The notes under the pieces were generated by a model that was given only the letters and a program-made list of their open reading frames with translations, was not told the origin of the DNA and searched no databases. This document shows positions 25,548 through 36,808 of a stretch of DNA of 64,000 nt, piece after piece. Origin of the DNA: Sipunculus nudus (Eukaryota; Annelida; Sipuncula; Golfingiida; Sipunculidae); assembly GCA_026874595.1 (NCBI GenBank), contig CM049306.1, positions 28,945,519 to 29,009,518 of the forward strand. Reading direction: 5' to 3'. How positions within the stretch are numbered: the stretch's first letter is position 1; every line of letters begins with the position of its first letter. The position numbers and the translations under genes were made by a program.

Positions 25548-26860
25548 TTCGAAAAAAAATAGAAAAATACAGGTGGCGCCACCAGTCTGCAGGAACTGAT
25601 GGAACATCTCATAATTAATATGTATGCCAAAAATCATGACCATCAGTGATGTAGTTAATGAGATATTGAAGTTTTTGTATGAAATTTTTGACTATTCTGG
25701 GGGGTACTTTTGGGCCCCATAGCTCAAAGGATATGGGTAACAGAGACCTAATTCCAGGTTTCCAAGGAGATTTTTCATGGACCTCTCTGGATGTAAAGAC
25801 AGAAGATTCCAGGTCCAGGGGTTACGATTTGTGCCCTGTTAACGGACGGCCGGACGGACGACGGACAAAGAGTGATCGCTATAGCTCAGATGACTTACAG
25901 TCAGCCGAGCTAAAAATTGAAAAATAAAGGTGGCGCCACCAGTCTGCAGAAACTGATGAAACATCTCATGATCAATATGTATGCCAAAAATCATGACCAT
26001 CAGTGATGTAGTTAATGAGTTTCGAAGTTTTTGTATGAAATTTTTGACTATTCTGGGGGGTACTTTGGGGCCCACTAGCACGAAGGATATGGGTAACAGA
26101 GACCTAATTGCTGGTTTCCATGGAGACTTTTCATAAATCTCTCACTGTGTGAAGAATGAAGATTCTAGGTCCAGTCTTTACGATTTGTGCCCTGTTAACA
26201 GATGTTCACATTTTTAAAGATCTCAAAAATAGAGAAAACAATTCGTAAAAAATCGAAAAATACAGGTGGCGCGACCAGTCTACAGAAACTGATGAAACAT
26301 CTCATGATCAATATGTATGCCAAAAATCATGACAATCAGTGATGTATGTAATGAGATATTGAAATTTTTGTTTGAAATTTTTGACTATTCTGGGGGGGGG
26401 GGGGTACTTTGGGGCCACATAGCTCAAAGGATATGGGTAACAGAGACCTAAATCCAGGTTTCAAAGGAGATTTTTCATGGACCTCCCTGTGTGTTAAGAA
26501 TGAAGCTTTGTACCCTGTTGACAGATAACTACATCCTTAAAGGTCTCAAAAATAGAGAAAAAATTTGTAAAAATTTGAAAAAATACAGGTGGTGCCACCA
26601 GTCTGCAGGAACTGATGGAACACCTCTTGATCAATATGTATGCCAAAAATCATGACCATCAGTGATGTAGTTAATGCGATATTGAAGTTTTTGTATGAAA
26701 TTTTTGACTATTCTGGGGGGGGGTACTTTGGGGCCCTATAGCTCGTAGGATATGGGTAACAGAGACCTAATTTCTGGTTTCCCTGGAGATTTTTTATCAA
26801 CCTCTCAGAATGTCAAGTTACAAGATTCTAGGTCCAGCGGTTACGATTTGTGCCTAGTTA
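24165..26860 (+). repeat. ~340-bp tandem units, right block
   Basis: About eight further units of the same family as 21070-22379. The GGGTAACAGAGACC landmark lies at about 24346, 24685, 25020, 25365, 25736, 26091, 26434 and 26755. Two tail segments interrupt the array. In the unit at 26392-26404 the GGGGGG tract has grown to 13 G. Confidence 0.88.
25842..25916 (+). repeat. Internal tail: microsatellite plus terminal hairpin
   Basis: GACGGCCGGACGGACGACGG leads to GTGATCGCTATAGCTC and the hairpin AGCTCAGATGACT-TAC-AGTCAGCCGAGCT (25883-25911), then AAAAA. A full-length element tail lies in the middle of the array, with array sequence resuming directly after it. Confidence 0.85.
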
Positions 26861-27745
26861 ACGGACAGACAGACAGACAGAGGGACAGACAGACGGACGA
26901 TGGACAAAGAGTGATCGCTATAGCTCAGCATGACTGAAAGTCAGCTGAGCTAAAAAATATATGTATTGCCAGTTTTTTTATGAATATTCCATTTAATAAC
27001 AACTGACCCTGTAAAATCAAGAAATATTAAAAGTTATAACCTTGACCTTGCCTGTAAGCCTAGAAACTGAATGGAGAAAATTGCAACAATGATTTTTGGA
27101 TTGATATGAATGTCAGCTTTAACATAATGTATGATGCTCACTTCCCTCCCTCATAAAATCCCCAAGGAATAACAAAATAAGGAAAAAGATATTTCAAAAT
27201 CCTTGACCTTAGCCTTGTTTATTGACCTTTATTTCATTAAGAAAATGTGGAAACACAGGTTTTTAGATTGACAAGGTAATAAGCTTTTAAATGATGTATA
27301 TTGTCAGTTATTTTCATGAAATTCCCACGGAATGACAACTGGCCATGTAAACTTAAAAAAATAACAAAACCTGAAACCTTGACCTTGTTAGGTGACCTTG
27401 AAACTGTTATGGGAAAATTGCAACGTAGATTTTTAGATTGATAATGTTAAAATCTTTAAAATGATATGTGTTGCCAGTTATTTTCATTAAATTTCGATGG
27501 AATGACAACTGACACTGGTTAAATTCATAATAAATTAAAAGCCATGACCTTGACCTTGTTTGGAGACCTTGAAACTGTAGGAAAAAAATGGCAACATGGA
27601 TTTTCAGATTGCTGAGGTTATAAGCTTTAAAATGATGTATGTTGCCAGCTTTCTTCATTAAAATGCCACTGGAGTCTATAACTTGACAACTGACCCTGGA
27701 TTAGTTACTGAATATTGTGAATCAGCAAAACTTCCAATTAAATTA

Positions 27746-29667
27746 CCATATTCAACGTAATAAGCGCTCCTCCCATGATTAGTGGCCCCCCCCACCAGTT
27801 TTGGGAGATCATTTTAAGAAAACTAAGGGATAAGCCATCCTAACCTCACTTTTCTTCCTAGCCAATATAACATGGGGCAACTTAATGCTTTCATTTCTCC
27901 CGCCAAGCTTAAAGATCCCGCCAGTTTTTATTCTATCTCCGTTAGGCTTTATCATCTAATATAATGATAATAATAGTTACACACAACAGAATCAGTGTTC
28001 AAGTGTGTCATAGATAATATTGACTGACTGAGTCAGTGAAGGCCGACCCTGAAGGTGGCCATGCTGATGTGGTGACCTGAATGTGGATGAATTATGCAAT
28101 GAAATAAATATATTAACCATATTTGCTTGCGTACAGGACAATAAATTTTATCCTAAAAATATTTGCTAAAGAAAGGCGGTCGTCTTATATATGAATACAA
28201 GTTTTTTTGCGTCCTTAGGGCCATTAAGCAAAATTTACGGCAATCAGCATTATTACATCGGTCGAACTGGACGCCATGAATATCGGTGATCATGTCCCTA
28301 TGGTGGTAGTATACACTCAATTAAGAACATTACAATGCTTTATTTTTGTTTGAATTCATCGTTTACACATCAGATTTACATGTGCACAAAGTTAAATAAT
28401 TGATGAAAAAAGGTTTGCCCTTGCCACATTGACACAGGAATTGTAACTGAATCAATATATGAAAGCCCTTCTGACATTAAAGCCAGTGATTTTCCGCAAT
28501 CGCAGACAGAATTGCGGAACTGACAGACCGAAACGGAATTCCCAATCCTGAAAATGTATCAGTTTTAAGGTATTTTTTTGACAAAATATCTTGGCAATTC
28601 ACTGGAAAATGTATGCAGTGATATACTTGTCGATGCCGCTGACAGTGTGTGGGGCTTTCCCATATACTCAAAATCCAAGAGCCCTTGGTTTATGTGTGTA
28701 TACATTGCTTGGGCAAGAGATGCTGGGAACTTGCCTACTTTGCTAAATGCCATCCAGTAGCACGTAATATGTATATTAAATCAAGGATGATTTTTCATAT
28801 GGTGCCATATTTACCGCGTAAAATGTTCACAAGTCCAGTGAATGTGGACGCTGTCAGCTGGCTTGCACACTGACATACACGGAGACTCACACATGGCACT
28901 CTGATTACAAGACAACCAGTAGTGCGTTATAATTATAAATATGAAGCGGCCTTCCCTCAGGTGACGCTAAATTTAATGTTTTTTCAAGTTTATAACAGTC
29001 CAACAAAGTACAAGAATTTACTCACAATTTAAAAAAAAAACCCTGGATTTGTTGCGTATACGCACTGAAGTTGATATAATATGCTGGAGTCTGTGGGCCA
29101 GTATTTCAGCTTTTTTTAAACTTTTGCATGTAAAATCAGGCACAATGAAGGTAAAAAAGAACAATAATTGCGAGGTCATTCCATGTCATACATCATCTCA
29201 GCTGTCAAAGGATTTTTGCGCAAGTTGACTGACATGATCGGGGTACCAACGTCTTGTATTATATTTTTTCATCCTTCAAATAAATACTGTTTTACATACC
29301 TTTATATGACATTTTATATATTCTACTACCTTATTAGGCGGTGACTTTTACTAAAGAGTTCATTTATTACCATCCTTATTTTTGCTCTACCGCTGCTAAG
29401 GAAATCTCAAACTGCAGTCATTCATACAATTCTCCCATACAACACAAAATAAAATCGTCTGCAAATCGTATCACTTGGATTTGTTATTATTTTCAAAACT
29501 TCACAAAACCATCACTAAAAGATTGTTGGTTTTCTGAATTGTCCTGAATTTGCTGTGAAACTAATCACATGCCTCAGTGTTTAATAAGAGGATAGGAACA
29601 CACTTTGGAAGTTGGCATATGGGGGGGGGGGGGGGAGGGGGGGCGCTTATTATCATGTGGGATACGG
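27746..29667. mobile_element. TA-flanked TIR element, 1.92 kb
   Basis: The left end (CCATATTCAACGTAATAAGC then GCTCC) and the reverse complement of the right end (CCGTATCCCACATGATAATA then AGCGCCCCCCC) match. Both ends are flanked by TA (27744-27745 and 29668-29669). A 15-base G-run lies at 29621-29635 inside the right TIR. A minus-strand frame at 28565-28753 (62 codons) has natural-looking composition but no recognised domain and no continuation; I do not call it a gene. A TA duplication fits Tc1/mariner-like elements, by inference. Confidence 0.62.
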
Positions 29668-29669
29668 TA

Positions 29670-31589
29670 AATGATAATCACCCTTTGTTAAAAGACTGCA
29701 ACTTTTTTACATTTGTTAAAGGAATTGTTCCGAGTTGTACTGGATTTAATTGATATTTTTCTCAAAGAAACTGAAGTGCACTGGAATGGAAGTTACACAA
29801 CTAGAACTGAAAAATCTGAACTGGTCTGTAAGTAATTAATCCAATGCTAATATTCTTCCAAGTTGAAGTGTCAAATTTATTCAGTTTTAGAAATCCAGAG
29901 TTTGCAAAGTATATCAAGAGACTCAAAGAGTGGCAAAACTAAAAGTTGAGCTAATGTATGATACCATCTTTGTGTAGAAAAATACTGAAAAAAATAACAC
30001 AAATTATATTTGCAGGTAAGAAAGGTAAGACACAATTTTCTTTTAAGCTGAATGATGTGTGAGTTATGCTGCATATGTAAGCTGATAAAGATACATTTTT
30101 TTAAAGTGATTAATACTTGTGAATAAATCTGATTTAATCTCAGGCAAACAAAATTATACCCTCTGACCCCCTTAGCCAATGAGTTTCCATTTGCAAATGA
30201 GCACAGCTGACCCTATGACCACAGATTCAAGTTACTCATCAACTGTCTATAATAACACATATAATGAAATAATCCTGTTCAGCATCATTAATTACCCAGA
30301 ACGACAAAGTGAGAAGAGTTGTGCATTTAACACATTTGGTCATTGATTAGCCGATTCTGTATACAGTCTCAGCTGGCATATTTGCTGGCATTGATTAATG
30401 CTGCTATTTAATCCATTACCATGGTTGGTGCATGATTGCCATAGAAACACATTAGATTGCACGAGGATGAGGGTTGCGATGTTAGCAACCCCAAAGTGAA
30501 GGACTAGCTGCCTTCAGTTAAATAGACGACAGCAGAGCAGGCCCTGCAGTACTTCCAGAAAAGCTGTCTCACCAACAGGGACCAGACCAGCCGGTCATCT
30601 GCAGCAACGTGCAGTCCTTTAATCGCAAGGTAGGTGAACAGTCACCTTTTCCCATGGCCAGCTGTGTTAATAAGCTTACAGTTTTTAAGCTTTAAGGTTT
30701 TCTACATGTATCATACTATATTATTATCATTATCATTATTATTATTATTATATATTTGTCATACCACTTTTGAGTATATGGTATATTCCTAATTGAAACA
30801 AAAATCCAGCCCTAAATGTTTAAAAAGTTTCATATCATCTGTTCTTTCTTCGACTAACAGACATGTGTCGTGTTATCTTTTCAATGCCCAGGTGTTTTGA
30901 TATTAAGAAATTCAAGTAGATGTGCTAAAAAGTACTCATGAGCTAAAAATGTCCCTTTTAAACACACATGGATCATGTTGTCTAATTACGCTTGCTGTGT
31001 ATGTTTTGTAATGCAGATAACGTACACTGACAAAAATAATACTGAGTATTCATATATCTGTTACAATGGCTGGCCTTTTTGCTATTACACCTGCTACAAA
31101 TCCTGTGAAATCTAAAATTAATATTAATGGTTCTTGTAAAATTCTTCATATGACAATCTTGAATCCAGTCATTAATGAGGTTGTTTCATAGAATCTAGTA
31201 CCATTCTGTTCAGGATGGAAGCAATTTTTGTTGTTGCAAAAATGACCAACTTTTTATATCATTATTAAGTTGGTTATTATTTCATATTCAGGGATGTGCT
31301 TATGCCCAGCACCGCCGGGTAACTGCACCCGGCAATTTCTGCTGCTTCCCGTCACATGACTGGAAATTGCCAATGCCCACTAGGTAGTGATTTTTTCAGC
31401 CGTGAAAAAAATACACAGGTATATGTTTAACTTGTAGTGTTTTACCTGTATTATTATTAGTAATCCCTGGATTGGATACACCTGAAGTGTATGGTGCCAA
31501 GCTGGAAGACATCTTGTGGCACTAAAAATGAATATTTAACAGGAAGGAGGTACTCTTTCACAATGTGCTGTATTAGAAAAATGTTAATG
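29670..31589. other. Non-coding stretch with possible first exon
   Basis: Mostly AT-rich, no open frame with a domain. The interval about 30465-30629 is GC-richer and ends at a good donor (CGCAAG|GTAGGTG, break after 30629). This would suit a non-coding 5' exon on the plus strand, but without an upstream promoter element or a downstream coding exon it stays a weak candidate. A short hairpin (GGCAATTTC..GAAATTGCC) lies at about 31332-31372. Confidence 0.3.
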
Positions 31590-32589
31590 AATAAAAGGGC
31601 CACAAGGCACAAATAGTCCCAAGCCATGAGTTTAACTATGAAACCCTTTGCAAACTACAAACTGGATTTAAAAAAAAGGAAAATGCATGCTTAGCTATTT
31701 ATTCATCCTGGTGACCCTATTAAAGTTCTTGGAGCATTGGGGGATGTAATTTGTAAACTATAGACAGATTTGAACAAGTGATACCAAAGTACACATGCAG
31801 GCTATCAAAAATAGATGATAGTAGCCAAGTAATATGCCTGCAACATTTTATGCTAACGTCAGCTCCTGCTGTTGCTGGGATATCTGGTAGTGGATATGCA
31901 AACACCTGAAATCATAAAATTTTGTTATTGGTAACATCTCGATTTGTATGAAGAAGGCATTTAAAAAAAAATGTTTTAATTCACACATATGAACGTATTA
32001 TCCCTTGGTCGATAATACAGTTGACCATAAAATTTAAACATTTGCTGACTACTTCAGGTAGAAGCAGAAAATACCATTTCACCTCACAGAGAGTAAGCTA
32101 CCAGAGGTGGTGCCATCTTCATGCAAAAATGACATATATATATATATATATATATGAAAACATGAGAAATTAAAAATTTTGCGTCCAGCAAATTTCTGGG
32201 TTCTGTGGTAACATCAATCTAACAAGGGACCCATGGGTCATGGCGCTCGGCTGAATGTGAGATATAATTGTATCACCATTGTGGTATGTAGGTCTGTAAG
32301 ATTTCATTTTGACAGATGTAATTATCTGTATTAATTATGTAGTTGAGCAGAATAGTAATATAGAAGTATCAGTATTTGAAATATGTACAAGAACGTGTCT
32401 AAAATATTGCATTGGGAATGAACCAGATGTTGTAAAAATCAAAATAATTATGGAAAAGTAGAAAACATATGTTTTGGGAAGCAGTTGTTGCTGAATGAGA
32501 GAGGAAACAGAATGTCTCAAAAAGTATCTATAGAGAAGAAATGGTAGATTAAGCGATGAGAATCTGACCTGAAGAATGGGGGATTGTTG

Positions 32590-33470
32590 CTAATTATATC
32601 TTGTGACCTGACCATGTGTTTTCTAAGGTTGAAACTGAAGCATTTACACAGTTAGTAAAGACAAGATCTATGGCATTTCCATGGTCATTGGTTGGTTCTC
32701 TGACTAGTTGTTGACATTTAAAGAGTTGACATAATTGTGTCAATTTGGTGTTATTTATTATATTAGAAATGTCGACATTGAAATCGCCTAGCTATGATCA
32801 CTATAGGCAGGTTGAGGTCAACTTGAGAGACTAAAACTTGGAGTTCAGAGAAGAAGTTACTGGTGGGACATGCAGGTTACCTATAGAAAAAAAAAATCTG
32901 AAGTGACTGAGTCTGAGTGTGAATATAGAGAAGAGATGACTTAAAATCTCGTGTTGTGTAGTGGTGAAGGGTGACATAGGGACTCAGCTGTTCATGTATA
33001 TAAATGGCTAAACCATGAGGTGGTCTTTTGTTTGTTGTTCCTCTAACAGCTATTTGATCATTTCTGATAAGTTTGTAATAAGGTATTTCATACATTTCAT
33101 TTTGGTCTCTAGAGCAAAGGCGAGACTCTGCAAAAGCAATGATTTTAGCGTTTAGTATATGGCAATCAGATTTTACATCCTGATGATGCAAAGGTAAGGC
33201 CCGCCTGTTATGGTAGATAACCTGTAAAAATTCATTTGATTCAACAGATGGTTGTTTGAAATTCACTTTCAGAGGCATGTCATGGCGTAATTGGTTCATT
33301 TCATTTTTGACCTGAGGATCAGTAGCAATTTTATGTTCAACTAAATTTAGTATGTATAGGCCATTCATCTGTCTTGCTCTGAGAAGTGCTACATAGTGAC
33401 CATGCATAAGTATCCTACTGCTTGTCATATCTATTACCACCTGATCCAATGTGCCAAAGTAATGCAACAT
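32590..33470 (-). pseudogene. Helentron helicase C-terminus fused to endonuclease, broken
   Basis: The minus-strand frame from 33608 to 32877 (243 codons) holds, from about residue 53, TLDQVVIDM and HGHYVALLRARQMNGLYI (about 33404-33351), matching the last motif of Pif1-type helicases (usual core YVALSRVR). From residue 127 an endonuclease/exonuclease/phosphatase-type domain begins: VIYHNRRALPLHHQDV, AKIIAFAESRLCSRDQ, HGLAIYIHE. After a stop near 32877 it continues in shifted frames with GDFNVDIS (GDFN at 32777-32788), REPTNDHGNAIDLVFTN and finally TWSGHK (SGH where SDH is usual, 32600-32614). Residues 1-50 are not family sequence: they include a poly-proline artefact of the G-run at 33488-33501. 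Helicase-endonuclease fusion is the hallmark of Helentrons; L1-type retroelements have the endonuclease but no helicase. Not functional. Confidence 0.85.
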
Positions 33471-33739
33471 ATCTGATTGGTGGGGGTGGGGGGGGGGGGG
33501 GCAGGGTTGCCACATGTGATTGTATATTTGTAAAAGCAGTGTTGCATCACTAATAAGTTTACCCAGACAATGCTGTAGGGACCATACATGGCTGGTCTGG
33601 AGGTTCAAAATGTAAATACATTAGAGCCTCAGAAAAACTGTAATAACTAGAATAATGTTTAAGCTTTTACTTTCAAATTTCAGAATTTTGCAGGTTAAAT
33701 CTATATATATACTGACGGTGAAAAGTAAATCAAATGTTC

Positions 33740-34378
33740 TTACAAGAAAAAAAACATGCCATGGTCAATCTTGGGCAAAATTTAAGGTACCAATTTTATA
33801 TTTTTGCCAATATTTAAAAAAAAATTTAAGGATTTTGATCTAATTTTTGGAATACAATTAAATTTTGATTAATATTAAAGTTGTATTACTGAAAAAAAAG
33901 TCCCTAGCTTTAACACTTTTTCTCTTAAGTGGCCAAATATTTTTCCTGATTTTTTACAAAGTCCATTATGTTTGGGCCCATAATTTTAAAATTATAAAAT
34001 ACTGACTTAATTTCTGGCATGTACATAGGAACTATATAGAGGAATATTTATGGTAAATATGAAGAAAACCGGATGAGTGGTTTTGATATTAGGCAGTCCT
34101 GAAGTGTGAAAATAGATTTTTAATAAAAAAATTGAGTTTTTTCCTTAAAGAAATTATAATAAGGAACAAAGTCCTATTGACCCAATTTAAGGCATGGTAG
34201 GAGATTTTGGGGATATCTAACTGTATGCCGAATTTCAGATTTGTAGGTCCAAAGGTGTTGAAACGTGCCAGTCTTACGAACGGACATCCGGACGGACAGA
34301 CGGCCGGACATCCAGACGGATGACAGACAATGGACCACGACTTTAGCTCAGATGACTTAGAGTCAGCTGAGCTAAAAA
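33740..34378 (+). repeat. Helentron tail module, copy 2
   Basis: Second copy of the module described at 14580, from ATGCCATGGTCAATCTTGGG to the hairpin. It adjoins the helicase remnant, so it is the right-hand part of the same element. A minus-strand open frame of 107 codons crossing the microsatellite (34089-34412) is a shadow. Confidence 0.85.
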
Positions 34379-34595
34379 TAGTTCTATTCAATGTAGCATT
34401 AACTGAATTCAACTAAATCTAAGATATCCTTGATAGGAAAGTGGAAAAGACCATTTTGGACAGCAGGAGGTCATTAAACAGAGGTAGCGCCATATGCAGG
34501 GTATATATGATCACATGTCAATCATGTGCTGAGAATGGCTGTACAATTTGGTAAAGAAAGCAGCATGGGTTTCAGAGATAATTGGCAGTTCTGAG

Positions 34596-35563
34596 CTAAA
34601 ATAATAGTTGATCACGAAGCTGAAAAATCATGGAAAGTTAAAATTTTCCATGGAAAACAAGTTGAATGGCACCATAATCAAGCTGATTGCTGCACAAGTA
34701 ATTATCCATAGCAGGGGCCTATTTAGATCTGTTATTCTGAAGCACATGATCAATGTTGTGGTACACACTGAATTTTATTTATGGTTTGGAACTTAAGTTT
34801 TATGAAGTTTTGTTATCTTTCCATGAACAATGAAGATGGCTTTGTAACCTAAACTATAATAAAACTCCATACTCTGTAAGTCTGTATTGTATTGTGTGGA
34901 CAGTACTGTGATATGTATACTATATCATTAATGTATCATGCTAGCCCTTGTATTTAAACAATAAAATCCCAAAGGTTGTAAACACGGACAACCAACGCTG
35001 ACCTACTAATAGGGAGATAGGTAATTTACAACATACTGGTTGATAAAGCTATTTTATTATCAGACTTAATTATGTTTTCTTCCCTCCTGAGCAGTCTGTA
35101 TAAGTAAATGAATAAACAAGACTAGAGCTTGCAGAATGAGTACACACCCATACAAGCCATTTAACATCCCTATCAACTTGAAGACAGAAAGACAAATCTT
35201 GGCTGCAATCATGACCCATATGCCTGTTTCACACTGCACAAGTTATGTTTCAGAACCAATCTGATCCAGTCAATTTGTGAGTGGTGATGTGTTCCTAGCT
35301 GGACAGGTTTTAATTTGATCAAAAAATTCCACGAGCCCCATGGGCTAGTCCTTACTCAATAAATGATTAAGACAGGATTCTAAGAGAAGTAGGGTGATAG
35401 TGACAGTGTGTGTGCAAGTGATCATGTCAGCTTTTAGTTCAAGGAGACATCTCAGGTCAGGATTACTGCTGTTGTCATAGACTTCAGGATGAAGCTGAAG
35501 ATGTGTTCAACATCAATGATATACTAATTTGAGTCATCATAACTGACAGAATGCAATCATTTA
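34596..35563. other. Non-coding stretch
   Basis: No gene or element recognised. Confidence 0.45.
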
Positions 35564-35610
35564 ACAAGAGAACCCATGGGTCACAGCGCTCGGATGAATT
35601 TTGTAAAATT
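35564..35610 (+). mobile_element. Solitary Pearl-like/Helentron head
   Basis: ACAAGAGAACCCATGGGTCA followed by CAGCGCTCGGATGAA at 35564-35598 matches the left end of the family. No matching tail on this strand was found to its right before the next head at 51401, so it is probably truncated. The right limit given is nominal. Confidence 0.65.
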
Positions 35611-36808
35611 TTTGCAAATGCAAATATGCATGTTTCTATTGTTATATATTTTTATATATTAACATTTGAAGAGTTATAAGGAATTTATTAGTCTGCTAAT
35701 CAAATACTTAATATATATGACTGCCAACCTAATACTCTGACATCACTGCCATGGAAAAACCTGTATAGGTTTTGAGATTCTGTGTTGCATTTTAAATATG
35801 AACAGATGAAATACAAGTGGACAGAAATGACTGATCACTTTATTTCACTTTCTGCTGAGGAAGGGAAATAATGATTTTAAGTTTATATTAAACCCTATTT
35901 TTTCAGCATGTCCATTTTTGGCAGGTGAATAAAAATTTATTCAGCAAATACATTTTATCACATTCAACAAAATTTTATTTCATTATAATCCCCTGCTTTG
36001 CCATTAATCTTGATTTGCAGTAAATGTTTTATGGCAATTATCATTCATTTAGAAATGAGCATTTTCTTTATTTTATTTTTCATAATTTCACATTGGGCTT
36101 ACAAGTAGACCACAACTTATCTGATTCTTCTGCTTGCTGCTTCTCTGATTTTCACCAAGTTCTGTCTCATTAACCTCCTCCAACTGTCACTGATAATAGT
36201 CTCTCTCATTTTTATCATAAAAAGTATATATTAGTATATCAACACACAAATAAATACAAATAAGTATGAATAAATTCCTACATATTGGCTAAGGGTACTG
36301 TAACCTTCGATTAAATTGTAAATTTAAATTGCAAGCCCTCAATTAAATTGAAATCTATTATTAACCTCCAAATCAATTCATTTTGATGATTTTTTTGCAT
36401 GTACCATCAGTCCTCTGTGAGCTCTCAAATTAGACAGTAGTTTTTGATATCAAAGCTCTTTATCATGTATGAACCTAAACTACTTTAAGCATTTGCTGGT
36501 GGCCACTCCACTGATAAATGATGGCAACAAACAGACAGATAGCTACATTTTTCTTTTGAGATCCATTTGGGTCAAATGGCTATTTTAAAAAAAAAACTCT
36601 GAAATTTACTACTTCAGTAAGAATTAAATCAAGACTTGAATTGAAGGTAAAGAATCTATAATTTAATCGACTCGAAGGACCCTCGCAATACACAGGCCTA
36701 TTATTGGTCTTTCAGTCTGTATTCACCAATACAGTGTTAATACTGTTATACTCTTTAGTGTGTTTGGAAGTGCGTATGTTACCATAAACATGCAGGTATA
36801 ATAAGTTA
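35611..36808. other. AT-rich stretch with reverse-strand 277-bp-unit fragment
   Basis: No gene seen. At about 36430-36545 the reverse complement reads ACAGACAG-like microsatellite, GTGGCCACC, and CATGATAAAGAGCTTTGATATC, resembling one ~277-bp unit of the 22575-24075 array in opposite orientation. Confidence 0.45.

Larger units (their letters stand above)
20886..26956 (+). mobile_element. 6.07-kb Pearl-like/Helentron-associated block
   Basis: The left end at 20886 has ACAAGCGACCCATGGGTCAT and GACGCTCAGCTGACT; the right end has a GACAGACAGACGGACG microsatellite, GTGATCGCTATAGCTCAG and the hairpin ending at 26951, then an A-run. GCTCAGCTGACT at the left and AGTCAGCTGAGC at the right are subterminal inverted repeats. 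The interior is arrays of ~340-bp and ~277-bp units, a second head at 22380, and extra tails at 25515-25547 and 25842-25916. The flanks rejoin into a normal ~170-bp unit of the host element, so the block entered as one insertion or grew in place. No protein is encoded. Confidence 0.85.
20388..27702. mobile_element. TIR element with ~170-bp internal repeats, split by insertion
   Basis: The left end (about 20388-20470) is the reverse complement of the right end (about 27600-27702): both carry TCCAGGRTCAGTTGTC, GAAGAAAGCTGGCAACAT and CATTTTAAAGCT in mirrored orientation. Between them lie ~170-bp units with CCTTGACCTTGTTTGTTGACC and TGGCAACAT..GATTGATA..TTGCCAG (at about 20638, 20800, 27045, 27210, 27380, 27545). 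The 20886-26956 block splits one of these units. Without it the element is about 1.24 kb and non-coding. Confidence 0.8.
32222..34378 (+). mobile_element. Helentron deletion derivative, 2.16 kb, both ends present
   Basis: The left end is ACAAGGGACCCATGGGTCAT then GGCGCTCGGCTGA; the right end is GACGGACAGACGG microsatellite, hairpin AGCTCAGATGACT-TAG-AGTCAGCTGAGCT (34345-34373) and AAAAA. Inside, from left to right: minus-strand endonuclease, minus-strand helicase C-terminus, then the ~640-bp tail module. The Rep domain and most of the helicase are missing, so this is an internally deleted, non-autonomous copy. The boundaries are supported by the paralogous uninterrupted repeat at 60010-61035. 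Coding remnants point toward the CCATGGGTC end. Confidence 0.83.
31590..34595 (+). mobile_element. Interspersed repeat (family C) copy 1, split by Helentron
   Basis: The left part (31590-32221) and right part (34379-34595) align in order to 60010-60765 and 60766-60980. Landmarks are GGAAAATGCATGCTTAGCTA, GCAACATTTTATGCTAAC, CATTTCACCTCACAGAGAG, TTCTATTCAATGTAG and GAAAGCAGCA. It contains an (AT)n run at 32133-32155. The repeat carries a GGTGGTGCCATC motif resembling the palindrome of the Pearl-like units. No coding capacity was recognised. Confidence 0.78.

Noticed and set aside
28565-28753. 62-codon minus-strand frame with natural-looking composition
   Set aside because: It lies inside a TIR element, has no recognisable family and no supported continuation or splice partner.
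32700-33608. L1-type retrotransposon endonuclease
   Set aside because: The endonuclease is preceded in frame by a Pif1-type helicase end, and the element has Helentron-type termini without reverse transcriptase.
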